The position numbers and the translations under genes were made by a program. A stretch of 64,000 nucleotides of DNA. It comes from Cyanobacteriota bacterium. Its GTDB lineage: Bacteria; Cyanobacteriota; Cyanobacteriia; CACIAM-69d. Position 1 is the first letter of the stretch; each line of letters starts with the position of its first letter. The stretch spans positions 498,120 to 562,119 of the forward strand of contig JAKRSF010000004.1 in the NCBI GenBank assembly GCA_022402445.1, given 5' to 3'. The notes under the pieces are model-generated. The model saw nothing but the letters and a program-made list of their open reading frames with translations, was not told the origin of the DNA and searched no databases. Shown here one piece after another: positions 47,359 through 55,755 of this stretch.

Positions 47359-47904
47359 CTAGTCGTAGACCTCCGTTTGCTGAAGGGGCACCCCCGCCAG
47401 ATCCTTGGCCGACAGGAGCGGCTCCTCCTCAAACTGCCAATCCACATCCAAATCCGGGTCATTCCACAGGAGCGATCGCTCATGCTGGGGCGCGTAGTAG
47501 GCCGTGGCCTTATACAAAACTTCCGCCACCTCCGACAGCACCACAAACCCATGGGCGAACCCCGCCGGTACCCACAGTTGATGCTTATTTTCCGCACTCA
47601 ACCGGGCGCTCACCCACTGGCCAAAGGTCGGCGACGATCGCCGCAAATCCACCGCCACATCGAGGATTTCCCCCACGGCGGCCCGCACCAATTTTCCCTG
47701 GGGTTGCTGGATCTGATAGTGCAACCCCCGCAGAACGCCCCGCCGCGATCGCGAGTGGTTATCCTGCACAAAATCGAGGGAAAGCCCCGTCAAATCCGCG
47801 AATTTCTGCTGATTAAAACTTTCAAAAAAAAAGCCGCGATCGTCCCCAAACACCTGGGGTTCCACCAGCAGCACATCAGGAATCGCCGTCGGAGTGATAT
47901 TCAT
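47359..47904 (-). CDS. rfbC: dTDP-4-dehydrorhamnose 3,5-epimerase
   Basis: RfbC epimerises dTDP-4-keto-6-deoxyglucose to the rhamno form. The 181-residue cupin has the family stretches PQVFGDDRGFFFESFNQQKF, FVQDNHSRSRRGVLRGLHYQ (with the catalytic His), GKLVRAAVGEILDVAVDLRR and VPAGFAHGFVVLS. ATG 47904 matches the family N-terminus (MNITPTAIPDVLLVEP); the open frame upstream to 48045 is not conserved-looking. It is the first gene of the operon. Confidence 0.94.
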   Translation of the reverse strand: MNITPTAIPDVLLVEPQVFGDDRGFFFESFNQQKFADLTGLSLDFVQDNHSRSRRGVLRGLHYQIQQPQGKLVRAAVGEILDVAVDLRRSSPTFGQWVSARLSAENKHQLWVPAGFAHGFVVLSEVAEVLYKATAYYAPQHERSLLWNDPDLDVDWQFEEEPLLSAKDLAGVPLQQTEVYD

Positions 47905-48129
47905 GGGGCTCGCCGCTCGCTGAAGTCGAACAGAGACTATCACGAATTGATCCCCCCAGCTTGCCCGAGCGATCGCCCACGACACCCCAACCGCCCCGGT
48001 CGCCCAAAACCCAAAAAAGAGGCGAGCCCTTGGCCCGCCCCACATCTCATCAATTCATCAGCCCTGGCCCGCCCCGTGACCCACCAGGCGGCCACCAGTC
48101 GCGCATCGGTCAGTGTCCCGCGCGATCGC

Positions 48130-49629
48130 CTAGCGCACCGTCTCGAAACTATCCGCCCGGGACTTGAACTGACCCAGGAAAATATCAATCACCGATCGCT
48201 TACGGGTCTTGATGCGCGCCGACACGGACATCCCCGACTGGATATCCAACTTCACCCCCCCTTGGGTCGTCAACTGCTGGCTATCGAGCTCAATCTTGAG
48301 GGGGAAACGATAGACCGGCACCTCTTGATCCGGCGGCAGCACATCGGAGCCAATCGAGACCAAACGCCCTTGGATATTGCCAAACTCCAGCGCCGGGAAC
48401 GAATCCACCTGCACCTCCACCGGCATCCCCACCGAGATAAAACCGATGTCCTGGTTAGTCACATAGACCGACGCCACCAGCTCACCCTCCGGCACGATGC
48501 TCATCAGCGGCTCCGAGGCATTGGCCACATAGCCCGTCCCCGACACCTTGATGTCAAAGATGCGGCCGCTCACCGGGGCGCGCACCTCCTGGTAGCGCAC
48601 GGACTGCTCCGCCCGCACGATTTGGCCCTCCGTCTGGGCGATTTGCCCCTGGACCCCGGCGATTTGCCGACGGTTTTCGAGCTCCGTGCGGGCCAACTGG
48701 GCGTCGATGTCCGCCACCTCCCGTTCATTGGCCGCCAGCCGGTTTTGGATGTCGGCGGACCACTCGCTGTCCGCCTGGCTGATTTCCTGGGTCTTGGTGG
48801 CGATCGCCGCCTGGATGCGCCCCTCCTGCTCCGTCAGACTCGCGATCTGCCCCTGGAGCGCCGTCACCCCCTCCTGGTTATTGAGCACCTGCTGCTGCTG
48901 GTTTTTGTATTGCAGCCGAGGGATCGCCCCCTCCTCCACCAGCGGCGTCAGATCATCGACGATGCCCTCATTAATCGACAGGCGCTCCTGGGACTGGGCC
49001 ACCCGGGTCCGCAGGGACTGGCGCTGCACCCGAATATCCGCCAACTGCTGCTGAAGTTCATTCACCTCCGATCGCAGCCGCCCCATCCGCGCTGCCTGGG
49101 CCGCCCGCGTATCCACCAATCGACTGCGCTGGCTCGGTGCGATCGCCCCCGAATCCCCCCGCAGCAGCGCCCGATAGTACTGAATCTCCGCCACCCGCAC
49201 CTCGCGGTTCCGCAGCAGATCCGAAATGCGCGCATTCGTCGCCGTGCCCACATTGGTCCCCGCTGCCTCCGATCGCAGCAGATCCAACTGGCGCGCCAAC
49301 TCCTGCCGGTTCGCCTTCAGGGAGTCCACATCCGCCTCCGGCCCCGTCGGGTCAAAGGTGATCAGCAACTGGCCCTTCTGGACCAAATCCCCATTCTTAA
49401 CCAGCAACTCCCGCACCACGCCACCGGTGGGGGCCTTCACCTCATTGGTCGAATTCTTCGGCTCCAACTTGCCCTGGGCCGGCACCGACTGGTCAATCTG
49501 GGCCACCGCCGCCCAGGTAATCGTCCCCACCACGAACACCATAATCGTCCAGATGAACGCACTGGTGAGGATGGCCGGCCGCTGAAGCAGAACGGGCTTT
49601 TCTTCGCGCTGTACTAAGGATCTCAACAT
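48130..49629 (-). CDS. HlyD-type periplasmic adaptor of a type I secretion system
   Basis: A 499-residue membrane fusion protein. One membrane helix (about 24-45) is followed by the split biotinyl-lipoyl domain (APTGGVVRELLVKNGDLVQ), a long coiled coil (about 115-340; many Gln/Glu/Arg heptads) and the beta-barrel (APVSGRIFDIKVSGTGYVAN, TNQDIGFISVGMPVEVQVDS). Such proteins bridge an ABC exporter and an outer membrane channel of the TolC type. It lies 21 bp after the exporter gene, with GGGAGCGGA upstream, in the operon PPIase-ABC-HlyD. No TolC gene is in the window. The coiled coil is long for the family. Confidence 0.9.
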   Translation of the reverse strand: MLRSLVQREEKPVLLQRPAILTSAFIWTIMVFVVGTITWAAVAQIDQSVPAQGKLEPKNSTNEVKAPTGGVVRELLVKNGDLVQKGQLLITFDPTGPEADVDSLKANRQELARQLDLLRSEAAGTNVGTATNARISDLLRNREVRVAEIQYYRALLRGDSGAIAPSQRSRLVDTRAAQAARMGRLRSEVNELQQQLADIRVQRQSLRTRVAQSQERLSINEGIVDDLTPLVEEGAIPRLQYKNQQQQVLNNQEGVTALQGQIASLTEQEGRIQAAIATKTQEISQADSEWSADIQNRLAANEREVADIDAQLARTELENRRQIAGVQGQIAQTEGQIVRAEQSVRYQEVRAPVSGRIFDIKVSGTGYVANASEPLMSIVPEGELVASVYVTNQDIGFISVGMPVEVQVDSFPALEFGNIQGRLVSIGSDVLPPDQEVPVYRFPLKIELDSQQLTTQGGVKLDIQSGMSVSARIKTRKRSVIDIFLGQFKSRADSFETVR

Positions 49630-49650
49630 CGAACTAATCCGCTCCCGGTC

Positions 49651-52600
49651 CTAGGAAAAACTACCTTCTTGTTGCTGGAACAGACAGTAGTACCGCCCCT
49701 TCATGGCCATCAGCTCCTCATGGGTGCCCTGTTCCACCACGGCCCCCTTGTCCATCATGATGATGCAGTCCGCATTGATCACCGTATTGAGGCGGTGGGT
49801 GATGAAAAAGACGGTGCGATTGCGGAACGCCACCGCCAGGTTATTGCACACCTGCCGCTCGGAGTTGTAGTCCAGGGCGCTGGTGGCCTCGTCGAGGATC
49901 AGCATCTTCGGGTTTTGGAGCACCGTCCGCGCGATCGCGATCCGCTGCCGCTGACCCCCAGAAAGACCCGTCCCCCGTTCCCCCACCACCGTGTTGTAGC
50001 CGTTGGGCAACTCCATGATGAAGTCGTGGGCCGCCGCCACCTTCGCCGCGTGGATCACTTCCTCCACCGTCGCATCCGGGTTGGCCAGCATGATATTTTC
50101 CTGCACCGACCCGGTGAACAGCAGCGTATCCTGCAACACCATCCCGATCTGTCGCCGCAGGGAATAGAGCTCCACCTTACTGATGTCGTAGCCATCCACC
50201 TGGATCCAGCCCGCCGTCGGCGCATAGAGCCGCTGCAACAGTTTCATGAGGGTGCTCTTGCCGGAGCCGCTCTCGCCCACAATGCCCACGAACGTCCCGG
50301 CGGGAAATTCCAGGTTCACATTGGTCAACTGCAACGGCCCCGACTCCCCAAACCGGAAGCACAGCTCCGAGAATTTGACGGTGCCCTCCATCGCGGGCAT
50401 GGGGATGTTGTTGCGATCGGCCTCGTCAGATTCCGGCGTACTGTCCACAATGTCCGCCAGACGCTCAACGGAGATGGAAATCTCCTGCACCTGCTGCCAC
50501 GCCCCCACCAAGCTCAGCAGGGAGCCGGTCACGTTCCCCGACAGGATCCGGAAGGCGATGAGCTGACCCAGGGTGATTTGGCTGTCGATGACTAGATAGG
50601 CCCCCACCCACAGGAGCGCCAGGGTCGAAACGCTGTTTAAAAACCCCGTCATGCCGCCGATGGTGGTGCCGGTCATGATGGTTTTGAAGTTGGCCTGAAT
50701 CATCCGGGCGTAGCGTTCCTGCCATTTCCACAGGGACTTCTGCTCGATGTTCTGGGCCTTGACCGTTTGCGCGCCAGAGATCACCTCCACCATGTAGGAG
50801 TCCACGTCGGCGCGGCGCTCCGCCTGACGGCGAATCAGTTGGCGGATGATCGGGGCGGCCACCACGATGATTCCCCCCAGCAGGGGCACCACCGCCAGGG
50901 CCACCAGGGTGAGCAGCCAACTGTAGAACAGCATCACGGCGATATAAATCACCGAGAAGACCGCATTCAGGAAAACGGTGAGGGCGGTGCCGGTCAGGAA
51001 GCTACGGATGCTGTCGCGCTCGTTGACCCGGCCCGCCAGCTCGCCCACCCGGCGGCGATCGAAGTAGTCCAAGGGCAGGCGCATCAGGTGGCTGATGATG
51101 GCGGAACCGACGCTCATGTCGATGCGGTTCATCGTATCGACGAAGAGGTAGGTCCGCAGGATATTCAGGATCCCTTCAAAGACGGCGACGCCCAGCATGA
51201 AGAAGCCCAGGGCGTCCATGGTATCGACGCTGCCCTGGCCCAGCACCTTGTCGATGATCACCTGGGTGGTGAGGGGCTGGGCGAGGCCGAATAGCTGGAC
51301 AAAGAAGGAGGCGAGGACCACCTCGATCAGGACGCGCTTGTAGGGGGCGAGCCAGGGGAGGAACCAGGTGAGGCCGAATTTTTCGGGGACGTCTTCGATG
51401 GGGGGCTCTAGGAGCAGGACGAGGCCCACTTCGCCCCATTCCCGGGCAAATTCGGCGGTGGGGATGCGTTTGACCCCTTCGTCCGGGTGGGCGCAGATGA
51501 TGCGCTGCTCGGAAATTTCGTAGAGGACGGCAAAGCCCCCTTTCCATTCGACGATCGCGGGGGCCTTGAGGCGTCCGAGGGCACCGCTGCCCAACTGAAC
51601 TAACTGGGCGCGAAAACCGATGCTCTGGGCGATCGCGCCGCAGACCTGCATGGACACCTGGCCCGTCGCTTGCAGTTGATCTTGGAGAAGCCGCCGGATG
51701 CGATCCTTGCGGAACTGGAGGCCGGAGATGTGCTGGTCCAGCATCTGGAAGCAGGCCAGGGTGTTGCCAACGGGGCCTTTGCCGCGCACGTGGGGATAGG
51801 TGCGCTGCTGCTGGGCCTTGAGGAGTTCCGGCGGCAGTTCTTCCGGTTTGTCGGGGGCGTAGGGGATTTCTTCGGCGGCGGGGGCGGGGGCGATCGCGGG
51901 GGATGGGGCGATCGGCGTCCCGGTGATGGCATCCACGGGGTTGGCGGCGTTTTCCAATTGATCGGAACTGCGCCCCAACAGGCCGCTGGGGATGCCCACG
52001 AGCCGCACCCCCTCGGCCTCCACCGCGATCGCCTCGGTGCCATTCCAGTCCAGCCGCGACCCGGCCCCAAAGGCACTGCGCCCCAGGGTCACCCGGCCCC
52101 CGCTCACCAGCCACAGCCACTGGCGATCAATCAAAATTTCCTGCTGGCGATCGGGCACGGCCCCGGCGGGCAAATGCAGCACCCGCACCTCCTGATGGGC
52201 CTGGAGGGCCACCTCCTTGAGGTTGCCGCGCCGGTCCGCCTGCCGCTGCAACTCCAAACTCAGCAGCTCAAACACCTCCGTCAGGGCGGCCCGCTCTTCC
52301 CACGCCTGCCGGAAACTGGCCTCCCGCTCCAAACATTCCAAAAACGCCACGGCGGGAATACCAATGGCGGTGGCCTCCGTGGACGCGATCGCGGTTTCGC
52401 AGGGTTTTTGGCGAATCAGGCCGCTCCAGCCCAAAATTTCCCCCGCATTCGCCAGTTTCAAACTCGTGGGCTTTTGGGCCCGCTCATCAAACCCCAGCAG
52501 GCGCACCTGCCCCTGGAACAGCACCGTCACCTGGGCCGGCATCCGCTGCCGCTCCAGAAGCGGCTGCCCCACCCGGTAGCGCAGCAGTTGAGCCTCCCGC

Positions 52601-52695
52601 AGGAGCAGTTGCAAAGCCCCTTCACTGAGGCGATCGAAGGGCTCGACCTGGGACAAAAATGACTGGATCTGTTGTGATGTGGCTGCTTGGGTCAT
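49651..52695 (-). CDS. Type I secretion ABC exporter with cNMP-like and degenerate C39-like domains
   Basis: A 1014-residue exporter. A cyclic-nucleotide-binding-like domain lies at about 15-145, an Ala/Pro linker near 255-290, a C39-like domain at about 300-440, the membrane domain at about 450-730 and the ATPase after 755 (Walker A GESGSGKST near 807, signature LSGGQRQR near 909, Walker B LILDEATSALD, then ITHRL). In the C39 domain the catalytic Cys position reads GNTLACFQML, with Asn where the Cys belongs, so it should be inactive, as in RTX exporters. The cNMP-C39-ABC layout recalls HetC-type cyanobacterial exporters. It is the middle gene of the secretion operon. Confidence 0.9.
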   Translation of the reverse strand: MTQAATSQQIQSFLSQVEPFDRLSEGALQLLLREAQLLRYRVGQPLLERQRMPAQVTVLFQGQVRLLGFDERAQKPTSLKLANAGEILGWSGLIRQKPCETAIASTEATAIGIPAVAFLECLEREASFRQAWEERAALTEVFELLSLELQRQADRRGNLKEVALQAHQEVRVLHLPAGAVPDRQQEILIDRQWLWLVSGGRVTLGRSAFGAGSRLDWNGTEAIAVEAEGVRLVGIPSGLLGRSSDQLENAANPVDAITGTPIAPSPAIAPAPAAEEIPYAPDKPEELPPELLKAQQQRTYPHVRGKGPVGNTLACFQMLDQHISGLQFRKDRIRRLLQDQLQATGQVSMQVCGAIAQSIGFRAQLVQLGSGALGRLKAPAIVEWKGGFAVLYEISEQRIICAHPDEGVKRIPTAEFAREWGEVGLVLLLEPPIEDVPEKFGLTWFLPWLAPYKRVLIEVVLASFFVQLFGLAQPLTTQVIIDKVLGQGSVDTMDALGFFMLGVAVFEGILNILRTYLFVDTMNRIDMSVGSAIISHLMRLPLDYFDRRRVGELAGRVNERDSIRSFLTGTALTVFLNAVFSVIYIAVMLFYSWLLTLVALAVVPLLGGIIVVAAPIIRQLIRRQAERRADVDSYMVEVISGAQTVKAQNIEQKSLWKWQERYARMIQANFKTIMTGTTIGGMTGFLNSVSTLALLWVGAYLVIDSQITLGQLIAFRILSGNVTGSLLSLVGAWQQVQEISISVERLADIVDSTPESDEADRNNIPMPAMEGTVKFSELCFRFGESGPLQLTNVNLEFPAGTFVGIVGESGSGKSTLMKLLQRLYAPTAGWIQVDGYDISKVELYSLRRQIGMVLQDTLLFTGSVQENIMLANPDATVEEVIHAAKVAAAHDFIMELPNGYNTVVGERGTGLSGGQRQRIAIARTVLQNPKMLILDEATSALDYNSERQVCNNLAVAFRNRTVFFITHRLNTVINADCIIMMDKGAVVEQGTHEELMAMKGRYYCLFQQQEGSFS

Positions 52696-52806
52696 AGGGT
52701 CTCAGGTGACACAGGTCGCGCCGCCGCCGTAGGGGAACTCGAACGCAAAATCGTAAGGGGCAAGGAAGGGCTATGGGGGGATTGAATCCTGTTGGCTGGC
52801 CCGTAG

Positions 52807-52826
52807 CAAGGGGTTTAAGCCCCTTG
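52807..52826. repeat. Palindromic repeat in the secretion operon
   Basis: Perfect palindrome CAAGGGG-TTTAAG-CCCCTTG in the 174-bp gap between the peptidyl-prolyl isomerase and exporter genes. This CAAGGGGTTTAAGCCCCTTG type is common in cyanobacterial genomes. Within an operon it may act as a transcript hairpin that changes the relative amounts of the two proteins. Confidence 0.6.
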
Positions 52827-52869
52827 TCTCACCCGATCGCAGCGGTACCCCCCGGCGGATTGGACTCCG

Positions 52870-53634
52870 TTACGGATTGGAAGGGTTCGTTTCCTGGGCG
52901 GCGGCCCAGAGCAGTTGGGGCGTTCCCATCTTCTGCACCTCTTCCCGGAGCCAGTTTTCAAACATTTCATTGATCATGTGCTGGCGCATCTGATCGTCCA
53001 ACTGGGCGGGCATGAACTGTTCTAGCCGCACAATAATAAACCATTCGGCGATCGCGCGCGGGGGCCACAGTTGGCCCGGTTTGCTGACCTCTAGCATCCG
53101 CGAAATGAAGGGGTGGGGCTTGCTGACGGGGGCTGGCCCTAGGATGCCCTGGGTTTGGGCTTCGGGACCTTCCGAGTGCTGCTGGGCCATCTCCGCAAAG
53201 GTGGCTTCCCCCTCTTCAATGCGGTAGTAAATTTCGTTGGCGAGCCCCTCATCCCGCACCCGAATCAGGGAATAGACCACGCGATCGAGGTGGGGCTTTT
53301 GCTGCATGAAATAGTTTTCCACCTTGCGCCCAAATTTATTGGCCTTAAATTTCTGTAGGCGCAGGGGGCGTAGGGCCATTTCCTCGAGCCCTTCGGGGGT
53401 GGTGCTATTTTCGATGAGCCATTGTTCAATGTCCTCATCCCGCACGATTTTGTTCTGGATGCGGAAGTCGTGGATGGCCTGGATCCCCTCTTCTTGGGTG
53501 AATTCCACTTCGGCGATCGCGCGATCGATCACCAACCCCTGCAAAAACTGCGGCATCAGCCGATAGCGGCTCAACAGCGATAGGATTTCCTGGGGTTGAA
53601 TGACGTTCGTACCGACTTGAAATAGGCCAGACAT
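52870..53634 (-). CDS. Parvulin-type peptidyl-prolyl isomerase of the secretion operon
   Basis: A 254-residue protein with an N-terminal helical region (MSGLFQVGTNVIQPQEILSL) and a parvulin-like domain at about 130-225 (VVYSLIRVRDEGLANEIYYR, EGEATFAEMAQQHSEGP, VSKPGQLWPP). Proteins of this type lie beside HlyB/HlyD genes in many cyanobacteria and may keep the exported protein foldable. ATG 53634 was chosen because GAGAGGAGCG lies eight bases upstream. It is the first gene of the operon with the exporter and adaptor. Export signal not seen, so it is probably cytoplasmic. Confidence 0.85.
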   Translation of the reverse strand: MSGLFQVGTNVIQPQEILSLLSRYRLMPQFLQGLVIDRAIAEVEFTQEEGIQAIHDFRIQNKIVRDEDIEQWLIENSTTPEGLEEMALRPLRLQKFKANKFGRKVENYFMQQKPHLDRVVYSLIRVRDEGLANEIYYRIEEGEATFAEMAQQHSEGPEAQTQGILGPAPVSKPHPFISRMLEVSKPGQLWPPRAIAEWFIIVRLEQFMPAQLDDQMRQHMINEMFENWLREEVQKMGTPQLLWAAAQETNPSNP

Positions 53635-53866
53635 GCGATCGTCGCTCCTCTCGGTTTGGGATTTGGGGACGCTTGGCTCGTAGATTAGGATACCACCGTC
53701 CCCTTTGGGCATCGGGAACCCTGGGGTATGGACGCGGTCAGGGGGCCTACGGTTCCGTGGGACCGTGGTGGCCGGGGCTGCTGGATGAGGTGCCCCAGTC
53801 CATGTCCAGTCCGTTTGTTGATCTTTACCTGTCTTCCCATTGCCGGTGCTGGCTGGCCTTTAGCTT

Positions 53867-55615
53867 ATGGTTGCTTCCCCTGCTCCTTCCGCCGCTGAGG
53901 GTGTTGATGCCCCGCGCTATCTGGATATTCCCAACTGGGATCTGCTGCGGCTGCTGCCCCCCGATGCCCGACGGCTGGTGGATGTGGGCTGCAATGCGGG
54001 GGCTCTGGGGCTCCATTACAAGCGCATCAATCCCCAGTGCCACTATGCGGGCCTCGAAATTGATGCCCCGGTGGCGGCGATCGCGCGGACCCGCCTGGAT
54101 CGCGTGGAGGTGGTCAATGTGGAAGATCCCGCCAACGACGCCCTCTTTGAACCGGGGTCGGTGGATTGCCTGATCTATGGGGACATGCTGGAGCACGCGA
54201 TCGATCCCTGGGCTCTCCTCAAGCGCCATCAACACTGGCTGAGCGATCGCGGCGTCATCATCGCCTGCATCCCCAACGTGCAGCACTGGACCATCTGGGC
54301 GGAACTCCTGCGGGGCCAATGGACCTATCAAGACACGGGCCTGCTCGATCGCACCCACCTGCGCTTCTTCACCCTCGACAGCATCAAGGACCTATTTACC
54401 GGAGCGGGCCTCGAACTGCTGTCCATCTATCCCCGCTACGGCAACCGGCGCGAGGTGGCGGACACGCTAGCGGCGCAACTCCAGGGGGCCTGCGAACTCC
54501 TCAAGGGGGATGCCAGCGCCCTCGCCGATCGCCTCGCCACCATCCAATACATCGTCCGCGCCCGCAGGCCAGCGCCCACCCCGCCGCGCCGTCTGCTGAT
54601 CCAAACCTGCATCCATGAACCGGTGGCCTGTAAGCGGGTGCGCGTGAGTGAGCCGGACGCGTTCCTCGATCGCCTCCCCGGTGTGCGGACCCACGCAACG
54701 GAAAACGGGGCCTCCATCGGCATTGAACATCCCGGCGAGGAAGTGGTGTTTATTTGGCAGCGGGCGATCCTAAGTCGCGAAAAAAACCTCTCCCACATGC
54801 GTCGCCTGATCCAGCGGGGCTATGTGAGTATTCTGGAGATTGATGATGATCCCCTGCGCTGGCCCGCCGTGGCGGCGTCGGATTTTTGGGGCTACCGCGC
54901 CTGCCACGCGATTCAAACTTCGACGGAGCAGTTGGCTGACTTTTTGCGGCAGATCAATCCCAATGTGACGGTGTTCCCCAATGCGATCGCGGCTCTCCCG
55001 CGCCGCCGCCCCCCCACCGATCCCCAAGCACCAACGACGATCTTTTTTGGTTCCCTCAACCGCCGCCCGGATTGGTTGCCCCTACTTCCGGCGATCAACC
55101 GGGTTTTGGCCGATCGCGGCGATCGCGTGCGCGTCGAGGTGATCTATGACCAGGCATTTTTCGACGCCCTTGAAACGCCCCACAAAACCTTTCAGCCCCT
55201 CGTCCCCTTCGAGACCTATGGGGAAACCCTTTCCCGTTGCGATATTGCCCTGCTCCCCCTCAACCCCACCCGGTTCAACGCCATGAAGTCGGACCTGAGT
55301 TTTGTGGAATGTGCCGCCCGAGGCGTGGCGGTTCTGGCGAGCCCGGTGGCCTATGGCGCAACCCTCCGGGATGGGGAAACGGGATTGCTCTTCAAGACAC
55401 CCGGCCAGTTCGAGCGTCGCCTCGCGGCCCTGATTGATCGCCCGGACCTGCGCGATCGCCTGACGGCCAATGCCTACGATTGGGTGAAAACGCAGCGGAT
55501 GTTGGCTGGGGGCTTCCGCGATCGCTATGACTGGTACCTGCAACTGCGCGATCGCCTCCCGGAACTGAATGGGCAACTCCGCGATCGGCTCCCGGAACTC
55601 TTTGCCGAAAGCTGA
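53867..55615 (+). CDS. Methyltransferase-glycosyltransferase fusion protein
   Basis: A 582-residue protein in two parts. Residues about 1-235 form a SAM methyltransferase of the Methyltransf_23 type (LVDVGCNAGALGLHYKRINP with the Gly-rich loop; VDCLIYGDMLEHAIDPWALL; DRTHLRFFTLDSIKDLF). Residues about 240-582 form a GT-B-like glycosyltransferase C-terminal half (IFFGSLNRRPDWLPLLPAI, CDIALLPLNPTRFNAMKSDL, VECAARGVAVLASPVAYGAT). It sits alone on the forward strand between the secretion operon and the RTX gene, with which it shares a bidirectional terminator. Methylation plus glycosylation of a surface molecule is a reasonable reading; the acceptor is unknown. Confidence 0.85.
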   Translation: MVASPAPSAAEGVDAPRYLDIPNWDLLRLLPPDARRLVDVGCNAGALGLHYKRINPQCHYAGLEIDAPVAAIARTRLDRVEVVNVEDPANDALFEPGSVDCLIYGDMLEHAIDPWALLKRHQHWLSDRGVIIACIPNVQHWTIWAELLRGQWTYQDTGLLDRTHLRFFTLDSIKDLFTGAGLELLSIYPRYGNRREVADTLAAQLQGACELLKGDASALADRLATIQYIVRARRPAPTPPRRLLIQTCIHEPVACKRVRVSEPDAFLDRLPGVRTHATENGASIGIEHPGEEVVFIWQRAILSREKNLSHMRRLIQRGYVSILEIDDDPLRWPAVAASDFWGYRACHAIQTSTEQLADFLRQINPNVTVFPNAIAALPRRRPPTDPQAPTTIFFGSLNRRPDWLPLLPAINRVLADRGDRVRVEVIYDQAFFDALETPHKTFQPLVPFETYGETLSRCDIALLPLNPTRFNAMKSDLSFVECAARGVAVLASPVAYGATLRDGETGLLFKTPGQFERRLAALIDRPDLRDRLTANAYDWVKTQRMLAGGFRDRYDWYLQLRDRLPELNGQLRDRLPELFAES

Positions 55616-55643
55616 AGGCCTCGACCAATCCTGAATCCAAAGA

Positions 55644-55676
55644 AAAACCCGACCGGCCAAGGCGCGATCGGGTTTT
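55644..55676. terminator. Bidirectional terminator between convergent genes
   Basis: A 9-bp stem AAAACCCGA (55644-55652) and TCGGGTTTT (55668-55676) around a 15-base loop, with A-rich and T-rich edges on both sides (TTCTGATTTT follows). It can stop both the fusion gene transcript (forward) and the RTX transcript (reverse). Confidence 0.75.
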
Positions 55677-55755
55677 CTGATTTTGAGCAAATTTCTCTCT
55701 TCTTCCTCGGGGCAGGCCGTCGTCAAACGAACTACCCGCCCTGAAGCAACAAACC

